A program made the translations under genes and the position numbers. A DNA stretch of 64,000 nt from Lachnospiraceae bacterium (GTDB taxonomy: Bacteria > Bacillota > Clostridia > Lachnospirales > Lachnospiraceae): assembly GCA_017467805.1 (NCBI GenBank), contig JAFUKJ010000030.1, positions 1 to 64,000 of the forward strand, written 5' to 3'. Each line of letters begins with the position of its first letter. Position 1 is the first letter of the stretch. Below the pieces are notes generated by a model that was given only the letters and a program-made list of their open reading frames with translations, was not told the DNA's origin and searched no databases. Below are positions 52,206-61,571 of this stretch, piece after piece.

Positions 52206-53306
52206 TTACATTAAGCCTTTGATATACTCTGTTAAAACCTCAGCCGCCTGCTTATGACACAAGGCTCCAGGATGCCATCTTGAACCAACATTTGTCTCAT
52301 CCGTATTCGGCAGTTCCAAATAAGTTACTTTCTTGTCTTCCGACTCTTCACAATACATTGCAAGTCCGTCCTTGATTGGCTTTTCAAAAGGAAGCCCCAG
52401 CATACCATAACACCAGATAATCTGCGCATCAGGATTACAGCCACGCAAGGTATACAGGAATGACTTCATCGCACCCTGAAATGCTCTGATATCCTCTTCA
52501 CAGTAGCTTCCATCAGGATTCTTGCGCATCTTATGACGTTCACCAGTTTTTTCATCCACCCATTCAGGCTGTTCAAAAGCACTGGCATCATTTGTTCCAA
52601 GATTTACCACCACAAACTGCGGCTGCCACTGACTAAAATCATAAAGCTTCGTACCACCAAGCTTCTCATTGGTTTCCCCTGGCATCAGCCCGCAAATCTG
52701 ACGATAAAACCTTGGCAATGCGCCCTTTCTGTTATTATCCCAGGTATTATAAACACCCCAGCCACTCTGCGAAAATACTCTATACTCTGCATCAAGTGCA
52801 TTTGCTGTTAAATACGGATAGCTTTTCAATGCCGAGAAGAACATAGGAATCCAATCCTCCTCTTCCTTTGCACCAAACGCACCTTCTCCCGAAGTAATAC
52901 TGTCTCCGATAAACTCAATCTTTAACACCTTTTCCACCACAGGGTAGAACTCTCCATCATGACGCAATGCATGTATATGAATATAAGACTCTCCATCATC
53001 ACTCATCGCCTGTAAATCCTTATAGAATCTGACATTCTTGATTTTCTCAGGATTCATACCTCTAAACAACGGTACCCAGTATCTTCCCTTCGGAAGCATC
53101 TGTCTGCCAATCCAGTCACCATTTACAGTGTAGCTAAACCATGGTTCATAACAATTGTAGGTAACCTCTACCTCTACCCAAAGCTCTGAGCCTGACACAT
53201 TGCATTCAAATCCGCTCGCTGTCCAGAACAGTGTCAATGGCTCCCTACAGTCTGTTGTTCTTCCATGTACCTTTAATTCCTGTATATTCTTAACTGCTGT
53301 TTCCAT
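52206..53306 (-). CDS. CE2-like intracellular carbohydrate acetylesterase
   Basis: 366 residues: an N-terminal jelly-roll domain (about 15-130, 'VEVEVTYNCYEPWFSYTVNG') and a C-terminal SGNH hydrolase (about 135-366). Nucleophile Ser in FIGDSITSGEG (about 138-148), block Gly/Asn in NLGTNDASAF, and Asp/His near 'RWHPGALCHKQAAEVL'. No signal peptide, so it acts on imported oligosaccharides, presumably removing acetyl groups from acetylated manno-oligosaccharides (as known for the Roseburia CE2 enzyme). Preceded by the second SGNH esterase gene in the same operon. Confidence 0.82.
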   Translation of the reverse strand: METAVKNIQELKVHGRTTDCREPLTLFWTASGFECNVSGSELWVEVEVTYNCYEPWFSYTVNGDWIGRQMLPKGRYWVPLFRGMNPEKIKNVRFYKDLQAMSDDGESYIHIHALRHDGEFYPVVEKVLKIEFIGDSITSGEGAFGAKEEEDWIPMFFSALKSYPYLTANALDAEYRVFSQSGWGVYNTWDNNRKGALPRFYRQICGLMPGETNEKLGGTKLYDFSQWQPQFVVVNLGTNDASAFEQPEWVDEKTGERHKMRKNPDGSYCEEDIRAFQGAMKSFLYTLRGCNPDAQIIWCYGMLGLPFEKPIKDGLAMYCEESEDKKVTYLELPNTDETNVGSRWHPGALCHKQAAEVLTEYIKGLM

Positions 53307-53337
53307 ATCGTCCTCACTTATATCTTACGACTTTTCC

Positions 53338-54456
53338 TTACTTAGAAGCAATGATAGATGTCAGATAAAACGGAACCTTATCATCCTCATGTGTTTCAAT
53401 AATCTCAATCTTTACCTCATGAAGTCCGCCTGCAATATGCTCTGCTATTGTCTCAAGATGCAAGCTGTCGCCCCATGTTTCCTCAAAATTACCATCCAAA
53501 ATAACTGCCTCGTCCTCTTTTCCATCAATCACGGCTCTGGCAATTGGAGTTGGCTGCACTACTGACTTACGATACTGCACCGCAAGACAGGTTCCCTCTA
53601 CCATGAAAGTAATGGATGCGCCCTTCTGGGATGCCGTCCAGCCATTTCTGAAGATTTCTCTAATATCATTCTGAGGTGTTTCATCCGAATCAAAGCCTCT
53701 GTTAATCGGATACGCTTCATTATTCTGATATCTTACAGAATCCTCGTAAGCATTCTCCGTCATCGGTGCAGGCATCTCCCAATCCTGCTCTGTTGCATTC
53801 TCAAGGTCTGCATATACCTGCTCTAAGAAATAAGTAATCACCTCTGCCATCAGTCCATGACCTGCATCATTTGGATGTAAATCATCAGGTGTGATATCAG
53901 TATTCTTAATCTCTCCGTTTTCTACCTTCGCATAAATAGTCGGCTTCATGCTGACGCAAGGAAGCTGATACAGCTTACCAATCTCATTATGCTTCTCCTG
54001 GGCATTCACACCATCATTGTACTGTACACTGTTTACAATCAGTAACGCTGGTGCTGTCTTAGAGCTATAAAGCTTTCTGATTAATCCCTCATAGGTCTCC
54101 TGAAAATGGTCATTATTTACATCATTCACACTGAACTCTACAACGCTAAAATCAATGTCATACGCAAGTAAATCCTTGTCCGCTCTGGCAACACCAAACT
54201 GAGAGGTAGTTCCGCCAATTCCTGCATTCACATAGTTCACCTTTGTATTTGGGAACTTATTTTTCCACCACTCATATACCAGATATGCATAGCAGGTCTT
54301 AGGGGTTGATGAAAGACAGCCCTGTGTAATAGAGCCTCCCAAAAAGCCTACTGTGATTTCCTCTCCGCTCATTGCCTTACGCATTACTCTTTTTAAACGA
54401 TACCAGTTTCCTTTGTTTAATATGCCTTTTTCAGGTTCGATTCTGAGATTATTCAT
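53338..54456 (-). CDS. CE17-like acetylesterase with CBM35-type C-terminal domain
   Basis: 372 residues. The SGNH domain (about 30-225) has nucleophile Ser in FLGGSITQGC, Gly in NAGIGGTTS, Asn in EFSVNDVNNDHF and the Asp/His pair in DLHPNDAGH. The C-terminal beta-sandwich (about 245-372, 'GASITFMVEGTCLAVQYRKSV') resembles CBM35. The two-domain layout matches the manno-oligosaccharide acetylesterases of family CE17. No signal peptide. It begins four bases from the GH130 gene stop and is 31 bases from the CE2-like gene, so all are co-transcribed. Confidence 0.82.
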   Translation of the reverse strand: MNNLRIEPEKGILNKGNWYRLKRVMRKAMSGEEITVGFLGGSITQGCLSSTPKTCYAYLVYEWWKNKFPNTKVNYVNAGIGGTTSQFGVARADKDLLAYDIDFSVVEFSVNDVNNDHFQETYEGLIRKLYSSKTAPALLIVNSVQYNDGVNAQEKHNEIGKLYQLPCVSMKPTIYAKVENGEIKNTDITPDDLHPNDAGHGLMAEVITYFLEQVYADLENATEQDWEMPAPMTENAYEDSVRYQNNEAYPINRGFDSDETPQNDIREIFRNGWTASQKGASITFMVEGTCLAVQYRKSVVQPTPIARAVIDGKEDEAVILDGNFEETWGDSLHLETIAEHIAGGLHEVKIEIIETHEDDKVPFYLTSIIASK

Positions 54457-54460
54457 ACTT

Positions 54461-55633
54461 TTAGCCTTTCTTCATAAACTCGATATTTTTCTTAATAAAG
54501 TCACATCTCTGCTCTACACACTTCACTGAACGCAACGGGTCAGTTGGTGTATTGAAAGTATAATCAATTAATTTATCAATTGTAGTTGTTGCAACATGAA
54601 GTCTTGTATCACTTGATGCGTAGTAAATATATACCTCTCCATTATCTCTTGCAATGGCACCATTTGTAAATACTACATTGGATACATCACCAACTCTTTC
54701 TTCCGCAAGAGGAGCAATAAAGAAGCCGCTTGGCTCAGCGATAACCTTTGTTGGGTCCTCTAAGCTTGTTGCAAATACATAAATAACATATCTTAAGCCT
54801 GCTGCTGTATTTCTTACACCATGGGCAATATGAATCCAGCCCTTATCTGTCTTAATTGGTGTTGCACCTGCACCATTCTTCGCCTCTGTGATGGTATGGT
54901 ACTTTCTTCTGCTGGTCATGATTTCCTCATCAATCACTGCATGCTCGATATCATCACATAATCCAAAGCCAACTCCGCCGCCGCTTCCTGTCTCGATGAA
55001 ATCATCCATTGGACGTGTATAGAAGGCATATTTGCCATTTACAAACTCAGGATGCAATACTACATTTCTCTGCTGTGGCGAATTCAAGGTCTTAAGATTA
55101 TCAAGACGCTCCCAAGTCTTCAAATCCTTTGTTCTAACGATACCTGCTGCCGCTACTGCTGCCGACAAGTCATTAACTGAAGTATCCTTGCTTTCAGAAC
55201 AGAATACACCATAGATGTAACCGTCCTCATGCTTTGTCAGACGCATATCATAAACGTTTGTCTCCTCTGGGCATACATCATCCAGTAAAATCGGATAATC
55301 CCAGAATCTGAAGCCGTCAATACCATTATCACTCTCTGCTACTGCAAAGAAAGACTTTCTGTCATTTCCTTCTACGCGGGCAACAAGATAGAACTTGCCA
55401 TTTAACTCAATCGCTCCTGAATTAAATACTGCATTTACTCCCAGTCTTTCCATAAAATAAGGATTTGTTTCAGGATTCATATCATATTTCCAAAATGGAG
55501 GAATATGGTCTCTTGTTAATACAGGATACTCATATCTGTCATAAATACCATTATAAAACTCTGATTTCTTATTCTTACGGGTTACTACCGCCTCATACTT
55601 ATCCATTACTGCTTTCTTGTTCTGTTCAAACAT
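54461..55633 (-). CDS. GH130 4-O-beta-D-mannosyl-D-glucose phosphorylase
   Basis: 390-residue five-bladed propeller phosphorylase that uses phosphate to split mannosyl-glucose into mannose 1-phosphate and glucose. The catalytic Asp129 in [15 protein letters not shown], arginines for phosphate ('FYTRPMDDF' near 210), and the length match the GH130_1 subfamily. It acts after the 2-epimerase encoded directly upstream. The mannose 1-phosphate would need a phosphomannomutase (not in the window) before the isomerase fused to GH1. Cytoplasmic. Confidence 0.88.
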   Translation of the reverse strand: MFEQNKKAVMDKYEAVVTRKNKKSEFYNGIYDRYEYPVLTRDHIPPFWKYDMNPETNPYFMERLGVNAVFNSGAIELNGKFYLVARVEGNDRKSFFAVAESDNGIDGFRFWDYPILLDDVCPEETNVYDMRLTKHEDGYIYGVFCSESKDTSVNDLSAAVAAAGIVRTKDLKTWERLDNLKTLNSPQQRNVVLHPEFVNGKYAFYTRPMDDFIETGSGGGVGFGLCDDIEHAVIDEEIMTSRRKYHTITEAKNGAGATPIKTDKGWIHIAHGVRNTAAGLRYVIYVFATSLEDPTKVIAEPSGFFIAPLAEERVGDVSNVVFTNGAIARDNGEVYIYYASSDTRLHVATTTIDKLIDYTFNTPTDPLRSVKCVEQRCDFIKKNIEFMKKG

Positions 55634-55678
55634 TTCTTAAAACCTCTTCTTTCTATATAACTAAACCTTACAATACTC

Positions 55679-56866
55679 TTAGAGCCTTTTTATCACTTCA
55701 AAGCACATTCTGCCGTTATGATACGGACACTTCCACTGCTCTACTATCGGCTTCTCCTCATCAGGCTTGCCGTTAGCATCCACACGCCAGAACCATTCGC
55801 TGCCATTTCTCTTATCAAGTACACATCTCTTGATAAACTCCCACTGTGCAAGAGCGGCATCAAGATACTTCTCTAGCTTCTCCTTATCATCGGCATTCTT
55901 CTGACTGCCATTGAGGAAGCCTACTACTGTCTCAGCCTGCACCCACCAGATACGCCAATCATTTACTACTCCACGCTCGCACTCATTGGCAAGTGACTCT
56001 CCATTAAATGCCACCTTATAAATCTGCTCTGTCAAATCCTTGGTAATCGGAGACATCTTCGCTTCATATGCCTTATCTCCAAGCACCTCAACACTTCTGT
56101 CTACCAGCCAGGCTGTCTCAATGTCATGTCCATAGGAATGCAAATCAATGATAGAATTCCACTTATCATCAAAAAATACTTCCTGACGATGAAGCTCTGG
56201 ATTATACACCTTGTCAGCAATGATATCCATCATCCACTTAATCTTCTCTGCTACCTTTGGATTACCATCTACTCGATAAAGCTCTGTATATGCCTCAAAC
56301 ACATGCAACAATGTATTCATAGTCTTTAAAGCAATTACACCATTCTCTGAAAGCTTTTCATTATCAATCTCATGAAAGGTCTCGTCAAAAGCCTCCTTAT
56401 AGCCAAGCTCATCCCGCATTCTTCCTTCGATTAAATCATAGAGAATATATGCCATTTCCAATGCCTCTTTATCCCCGCTTGCTTCATAATAGGAAGAAAG
56501 TGCATAAATCGAAAACGCCTGATTATAGGTATGCTTAATTGTTTCTTCAGGTGTTCCGTCATATCCAACCGACCAGTAAACACCGCCATTCTTCTTATCC
56601 CAGCAATGATTCTTCAAGAATTCAAAGCCATGCTTTGCTTCTTCCAGTAAGGACTCATCCTTTAAAAGTGTATAAGCATTCGAGAAGAACCATGTAATAC
56701 GGCTATTCAGAATACATCCCTTTGCTGCCTTTTTATCTACTGTCAAATCGTAATTTACCCAACCATAATATCCGCCGAACTCATCATCTCTAAGTCCCTT
56801 CCAAAATGGAATAATATCCTTAGTCAGATGGCTGCGCATTTCATTTTTCCATTCCTGCATGTTCAT
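55679..56866 (-). CDS. Cellobiose / mannobiose 2-epimerase (AGE family)
   Basis: 395-residue (alpha/alpha)6-barrel epimerase that converts the reducing-end mannose of beta-1,4-mannobiose to glucose, giving the substrate for the GH130 phosphorylase. Catalytic His segments 'SYGHDIETAWL' (about 250-260) and 'NGSEWFWRVDANG' (about 355-367), plus the first-part 'RITWFFSNAY', are typical of cellobiose epimerases and not of N-acyl-glucosamine epimerases. First gene of the mannan operon; divergent from an AraC gene and preceded by two copies of an AATTAATTT-type motif. Confidence 0.87.
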   Translation of the reverse strand: MNMQEWKNEMRSHLTKDIIPFWKGLRDDEFGGYYGWVNYDLTVDKKAAKGCILNSRITWFFSNAYTLLKDESLLEEAKHGFEFLKNHCWDKKNGGVYWSVGYDGTPEETIKHTYNQAFSIYALSSYYEASGDKEALEMAYILYDLIEGRMRDELGYKEAFDETFHEIDNEKLSENGVIALKTMNTLLHVFEAYTELYRVDGNPKVAEKIKWMMDIIADKVYNPELHRQEVFFDDKWNSIIDLHSYGHDIETAWLVDRSVEVLGDKAYEAKMSPITKDLTEQIYKVAFNGESLANECERGVVNDWRIWWVQAETVVGFLNGSQKNADDKEKLEKYLDAALAQWEFIKRCVLDKRNGSEWFWRVDANGKPDEEKPIVEQWKCPYHNGRMCFEVIKRL

Positions 56867-57040
56867 AAATAGAGCACCGCCTTTCGTTAACCTAAAAACA
56901 GTTTAAAATTACTTTATCATTTAGTCATCAATTAAAATTGTGAATAATATTCAAATATTGCATTTCTCTATCTTTTCCTCTATTTATACAATAAAACAAA
57001 TTAAATTTTGTTTAATGTGCATAAGTTTTTTAGCTTAAAT

Positions 57041-57097
57041 AAATTAATTTCGCTTTTTACTTTAGTCTTTTTTAGCTTCATGGCGAATTAATTTAAC
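57041..57097. promoter_or_regulatory. Inverted pair of AATTAATTT motifs before the mannan operon
   Basis: AAATTAATTTCGC (57041-57053) and GCGAATTAATTTAAC (57083-57097) are opposed copies in the 380-base divergent region between the epimerase and AraC genes. The same motif recurs twice before the LacI gene (59222 and 59314). Candidate operators of that LacI regulator or of the AraC protein. No other gene or clear promoter is fixed in this region. Confidence 0.4.
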
Positions 57098-57250
57098 TTA
57101 ACATTAAGTAAATTTATAATCAATATGTCATATCCTATTATTTGATTTTATATTCATTTCTTGCTTTCTAATATATCTGGTTTTATACTTATTTTATAAG
57201 CCATATAAATCGAAACAAATTTCCATAGTAAATAACAGGAGAGAATCAAT

Positions 57251-58150
57251 ATGCAATCATTCAATATTCAGGACGAATTTCTTGCAAACTTAACACATAC
57301 GGAAGCACATTCCCGTTTTTCTTTCAAAGATTACTTAGGTAAGATATATGCTAGTGACTACGATTTCTGTGAGCTTCTTCCACAGCTTTACAGCTACAAA
57401 AGCATATTGGTTACCTCTCCATTTTCTTATGAACTAAGAAATCTTGACACATATTGTCTTATTTTAACCACCAAAGGAAGTGGCAGACTCTTGTATCAGG
57501 ATATGGAATATGAGCTGACAGCAGGCACTCTGGCTTTTATCGACTGTCAAAAGACACATAAGCTTACCTGTACACACACCACATGGGAATATACCATCTG
57601 TTTTGTCAGCCGCACGATAACAGAATATTATTACTCTAAGCTTTGCACACAATCCTGCACATTTAAGCTTACTCCATATTCCAACCTTATGCCGATATGG
57701 GAGCAGCTTCGTAAAGAAGAGGAGAACGATTACACACATGCACTGATTCGCGCCAAGCTATTAGTACAGCTTTATACAGAACTATTTATATTGCGTTCCT
57801 TGGAAGCCTCTGATTCTTATCATATTCCAACCTATCTATTAGATATGAAAAAAAGCTTCGATACCGCTTATTACGAACCATTCTCTTTGGACGAGCTTGC
57901 TCAAAAATACCAAATCAGCAAATATCGTCTCTGTAGAGAATTTGCGCAGTATTTTCAAGAGACCCCTTTGCAATATCTCAATCAGGTTCGAATTGAAAAG
58001 GCAAAGGAACTGTTGCTATCTACTGATGACAAAATCGGTGTCATCGGACAACATGTAGGTATCGAAAACACAAACCATTTTATTCGTTTATTCAAAGACA
58101 AAACAGGCGTTACCCCGCTTTACTTTCGCAAGGAAACGCCTATCCTATAA
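57251..58150 (+). CDS. AraC-family transcriptional regulator
   Basis: 299 residues: an N-terminal cupin sensor (about 50-150, 'YCLILTTKGSGRLLYQDMEYELTAGTLAFIDC') and two helix-turn-helix motifs at the C-terminus (about 205-295, 'FSLDELAQKYQISKYRLCREFAQYF' pattern and 'KIGVIGQHVGIENTNHFIRLFK'). Ribosome site AGGAGAG. It reads away from the 2-epimerase operon and most likely activates it in response to a manno-oligosaccharide. It converges on the LacI gene with only seven bases between them. Confidence 0.9.
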   Translation: MQSFNIQDEFLANLTHTEAHSRFSFKDYLGKIYASDYDFCELLPQLYSYKSILVTSPFSYELRNLDTYCLILTTKGSGRLLYQDMEYELTAGTLAFIDCQKTHKLTCTHTTWEYTICFVSRTITEYYYSKLCTQSCTFKLTPYSNLMPIWEQLRKEEENDYTHALIRAKLLVQLYTELFILRSLEASDSYHIPTYLLDMKKSFDTAYYEPFSLDELAQKYQISKYRLCREFAQYFQETPLQYLNQVRIEKAKELLLSTDDKIGVIGQHVGIENTNHFIRLFKDKTGVTPLYFRKETPIL

Positions 58151-58157
58151 TTCATTA

Positions 58158-59183
58158 TTATTGATTGAGGTCCTTTACTGTCTCACGCTCGATTAATCTG
58201 CCTGGAACTACATGAATACTTTCATTGTAGGTAACATTCTCCATCTTCTTAATCAGATTACGAAGCGTGATACGGGACATCTCAGCCATATCAACTGCAT
58301 AAGTCGTTATCTTAGAATCACCATATTCAGGATGCAGATAATCATCATAACCTACAACCGAAACATCCTCAGGAACACGATAACCCGCTTCTTCCAGATG
58401 CTTAATTACACCATATGCAGTAATATCATTATTACATACAAAGGCTGTCGGCATCTCAGAAGGTAATTCAAAGCGATATCCCTTCTCGATTGTCCTGCTG
58501 CCTGACTTCTCTCGGTCTTCAATTACCCAATCCTCTCTCAGCTCGATACCAGCCTCCATTAAAGCCTTACGATAACCGAGATATCTGTCCGTGATACTCT
58601 CCGTACTCATCAAGGTACCAACATAAGCAATCTTCCTATGTCCTTTTCTAATCAGGTAATTGGTAACCTTGTAGGAACCATAATAACTCTCCGATACAAC
58701 AAAATCACAATCTTCTTCCCCATCATAAAAATCAAGGAAAATCATCGGTGTCTTCTTATACTGGTAAAGAAGCTTTAAATATTCCTTACTCGGCTGACCG
58801 ATAATTACAATACCATCTACCTTGTCCTCCTGCAGAAGCTTAGGTGGCTGCAAGCTCTTAACATCCTGCTCACTAATAACCTCGAGCATAGTAAAGCAAT
58901 TCTTTTTCACAGCACTTGTCGCAATCTCCTGATACATCTTCCAATAAAAAGATGCAAATTTTGCAAAGTAGCTTTCTAAACTAATGACCCCTATCGTATA
59001 AGATTTACTCTTTTCCTTGCGCGAGCCATGAATTGGTGTATATCCCATCTCATCTGCCAAGTCCTTAATCTTCTTCCTTAGCTCCTCGCTTACCCCCTTT
59101 TGTCCTGCCAATGCTTTGGACACCGTAACTACACTGACGTTCAACTCTGCCGCTATATCAGCAAGCTTCACTGATTTAACCAT
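58158..59183 (-). CDS. LacI-family regulator of the mannan genes
   Basis: 341 residues. N-terminal HTH and hinge ('VKLADIAAELNVSVVTVSKALAG', 5-27; 'EMGYTP'), then a type 1 periplasmic-binding effector domain ('IGVISLESYFAKF', 'DGIVIIGQPSKEY', 'AYVGTLMSTESITDRYLGYRKAL', 'VSVVGYDDYLHPEYGDSKITT'). Acts as sugar-relieved repressor. Motifs of AATTAATTT type stand before it and before the epimerase operon, fitting autoregulation plus operon control. Confidence 0.9.
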   Translation of the reverse strand: MVKSVKLADIAAELNVSVVTVSKALAGQKGVSEELRKKIKDLADEMGYTPIHGSRKEKSKSYTIGVISLESYFAKFASFYWKMYQEIATSAVKKNCFTMLEVISEQDVKSLQPPKLLQEDKVDGIVIIGQPSKEYLKLLYQYKKTPMIFLDFYDGEEDCDFVVSESYYGSYKVTNYLIRKGHRKIAYVGTLMSTESITDRYLGYRKALMEAGIELREDWVIEDREKSGSRTIEKGYRFELPSEMPTAFVCNNDITAYGVIKHLEEAGYRVPEDVSVVGYDDYLHPEYGDSKITTYAVDMAEMSRITLRNLIKKMENVTYNESIHVVPGRLIERETVKDLNQ

Positions 59184-59221
59184 ACTTCTTTCGCCTTTCC
59201 TGTATTACGCATAAACTAAAT

Positions 59222-59327
59222 TAAATTAATTTACTTCATAGTTTTTAACTAATTTTAATATAATTTAGTCTACATCATTTGTCAATATCAAATAGAACAT
59301 AATTCAGGAGATAGCGAATTAATTTAC
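59222..59327. promoter_or_regulatory. Two AATTAATTT motifs in the LacI/GH36 gap
   Basis: TAAATTAATTTAC (59222-59234) lies about 40 bases before the LacI start; GCGAATTAATTTA (59314-59326) lies near the 3' end of the GH36 gene. They match the pair at 57041-57097. Confidence 0.4.
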
Positions 59328-59362
59328 TCAAAATATGTCCAGTCAGTATTCTTTCAAATGCC

Positions 59363-61552
59363 TTAAGCCTCTATTAGATGAATCAGTCTTGCCTGGAAAT
59401 CACCCCAAGGATTTGGAACCTGCAAGCCTGCATACATCAGAAGTTCTCCACTGTATACAGCCTCCTCGCCTTCGATTCGATAAAGCTTATTTGCATCCAG
59501 CTCCTTTAAATAAATTCGTCTTGACTTGAAGTTAGGTCTGTTCAATACCTGTACATAGGTAACCAGTGCCTCTTTCTTATCCTCGCTTACAACCTCCCAG
59601 CAATCATACTGATGATTCTCTGAATAGGATGCAATACGATAATAATCCCCCTGTCTTACCAAATCATTGTACTTATGGTACATCGCTACCTGCTCGGGAA
59701 TCATATCTCTGTCTGCCTGTGGAATCTTGGTAACATCAAGCTCATATCCAAAGGTTCCTGCTAAAGCCACGATACCTCTTGTCTCAAATGGTGTTACTCT
59801 TCCAACTGTATGGTTAGGGCAGTCTGCAACATGCGCTCCCATCGTAGACAGCGGATAAATAAGTGCTGTACCCTCTTGAATAGAGAGACGTTCTATCGCG
59901 TCCGCATCATCAGAACACCAAATCTGTGGACTGAAATAAAGCATACCAGGGTCAAAGCGCGCACCACCGCCCGAACAGTTCTCTAATAATAAGTGTGGGA
60001 ATTCCTTTGTCAGTCTATCCTGCAATTCATATACAGCAAGTACATATCTGTGATACAGCTCGCCCTGTCTGTCAGCTGGCAGGCAATAGCTTCCAAGGTC
60101 TGTCAGCTCACGATTCATATCCCATTTCACATACTCAATATTTGCACTGCGAAGTACGGATGCCACTCTCTCATATACATAATCCACTATCTCTGGTCTT
60201 GATAAATCCAACACATACTGCTGTCTTGACTCTGTTGCCTTACGTCCAGGAATAGCAATTGCCCAGTCAGGATGTTCGCGATACAAATCAGAATCTGGCG
60301 AAATCATCTCAGGCTCAAACCAGATACCAAACTTCATCCCCAGCTTATTGACTTCATCTACAAGATATTTCAAACCACCCTGCAGCTTATCTTCATTCAC
60401 ATACCAGTCACCCAGCGCACAGTTATCGCTGTTTCTCTTGCCAAACCAGCCATCGTCCATAACCAGCATCTCAATGCCAAGCTTAGACGCTTCTCTTGCA
60501 ATACTAAGAAGCTTCTCTGTATCAAAGTTGAAGTAAGTAGCCTCCCAGTTATTAATCAGAATTGGTCTCTTCTTATCCTTATACTCTCCACGAATCAGAT
60601 GTTTCTTATACAAACGATGGAAGGCTGTTGTCATACCGTCAAGACCTGTTGCAGAGTAAACCATAACTACCTCAGGCGCCTGGAAGCTCTTACCACACTC
60701 CAGTTTCCAGCAGAAGTTCTCTGTATGAATACCCATCGCCATTCTCACGCTGTCAAACTGTGACACCTCTGCCTGTGCGCAGAAATTGCCTGAATACACA
60801 AAGTTCATGGCATATACCTCACCTGTTTCCTGCGTGGTATTCTTTGTTACCAATGCAAGGAAAGGATGATTCTGGTGGCTTGACTTTCCTCTAAAGGAGG
60901 TTGCCCCCTGCATACCAAAGCCCAAGGTCTTTCTCTGAATATGACGCTCTCTTGCCCAGCTTCCATGAAGGGTAATCATATCAAAGTCTTTATTATCCAT
61001 ATCAATACATGCTGAATATACCTTTGTCAGATAAAATGGCTCATTACCAATATTTCTAATACGCACACTTCTTGTAATCGCATCTGTATCCTTAAAGGCT
61101 GTATAAATCAGTACATACTCTATTCCCGCATGCTTATCCTCACAAATAAGCTCCAGAGTATCACAGGTATCTGCCTCTCCAAAGGTTGCAGGAAGCCCTT
61201 CTAATGCAGGCTTTCCACCATAGATTTTATGCGATACATAAGATAAAGACGAACCAACATTACCATTTGCAGTGCGCAGACTAAAGCAACTGTCACGGTA
61301 ATCTCCCAAGCCCCCTGTCGGATATTCAAATGGGAAACAGTCATAGAAGGAGCATCTCTCTCTATTATTCTTACTTGGTACAAAAGGCGGCTCCTGGGTC
61401 CTCATAAGATATCCTGCCTCATGTCCTGCAAGGCGTTTTCCATAGTAAATATGCCCTACAAAATTTTCCTCATCTACAAGTCCAATCATATAGCTTGTAT
61501 TTGGTGTATCCAACTTAAAAATTCTCTCTTTTTCAAAATATGTAATGCTCAT
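59363..61552 (-). CDS. GH36 alpha-galactosidase
   Basis: 729-residue cytoplasmic enzyme removing alpha-1,6-galactose from galactomanno-oligosaccharides or raffinose-type sugars. An N-terminal beta-supersandwich (about 1-320), then a TIM barrel. Substrate-binding WEATYFNFD (336-344) and MDDGWFGKR (about 365-373), nucleophile Asp478 in VKWDMNREL, and acid/base Asp near 548 in WCSDDADAIERL. No signal peptide. Follows a LacI gene by 19 bases (same operon) with ribosome site AAGGAG. It supplies debranched substrate to the epimerase/phosphorylase pathway. Confidence 0.93.
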   Translation of the reverse strand: MSITYFEKERIFKLDTPNTSYMIGLVDEENFVGHIYYGKRLAGHEAGYLMRTQEPPFVPSKNNRERCSFYDCFPFEYPTGGLGDYRDSCFSLRTANGNVGSSLSYVSHKIYGGKPALEGLPATFGEADTCDTLELICEDKHAGIEYVLIYTAFKDTDAITRSVRIRNIGNEPFYLTKVYSACIDMDNKDFDMITLHGSWARERHIQRKTLGFGMQGATSFRGKSSHQNHPFLALVTKNTTQETGEVYAMNFVYSGNFCAQAEVSQFDSVRMAMGIHTENFCWKLECGKSFQAPEVVMVYSATGLDGMTTAFHRLYKKHLIRGEYKDKKRPILINNWEATYFNFDTEKLLSIAREASKLGIEMLVMDDGWFGKRNSDNCALGDWYVNEDKLQGGLKYLVDEVNKLGMKFGIWFEPEMISPDSDLYREHPDWAIAIPGRKATESRQQYVLDLSRPEIVDYVYERVASVLRSANIEYVKWDMNRELTDLGSYCLPADRQGELYHRYVLAVYELQDRLTKEFPHLLLENCSGGGARFDPGMLYFSPQIWCSDDADAIERLSIQEGTALIYPLSTMGAHVADCPNHTVGRVTPFETRGIVALAGTFGYELDVTKIPQADRDMIPEQVAMYHKYNDLVRQGDYYRIASYSENHQYDCWEVVSEDKKEALVTYVQVLNRPNFKSRRIYLKELDANKLYRIEGEEAVYSGELLMYAGLQVPNPWGDFQARLIHLIEA

Positions 61553-61571
61553 TATTAGTCTCCTTAAATAA

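Noticed and set aside
51841-52257. 138-codon plus-strand ORF
   Set aside because: Antisense to the start of the GH1-PMI fusion gene; no homology-like features.
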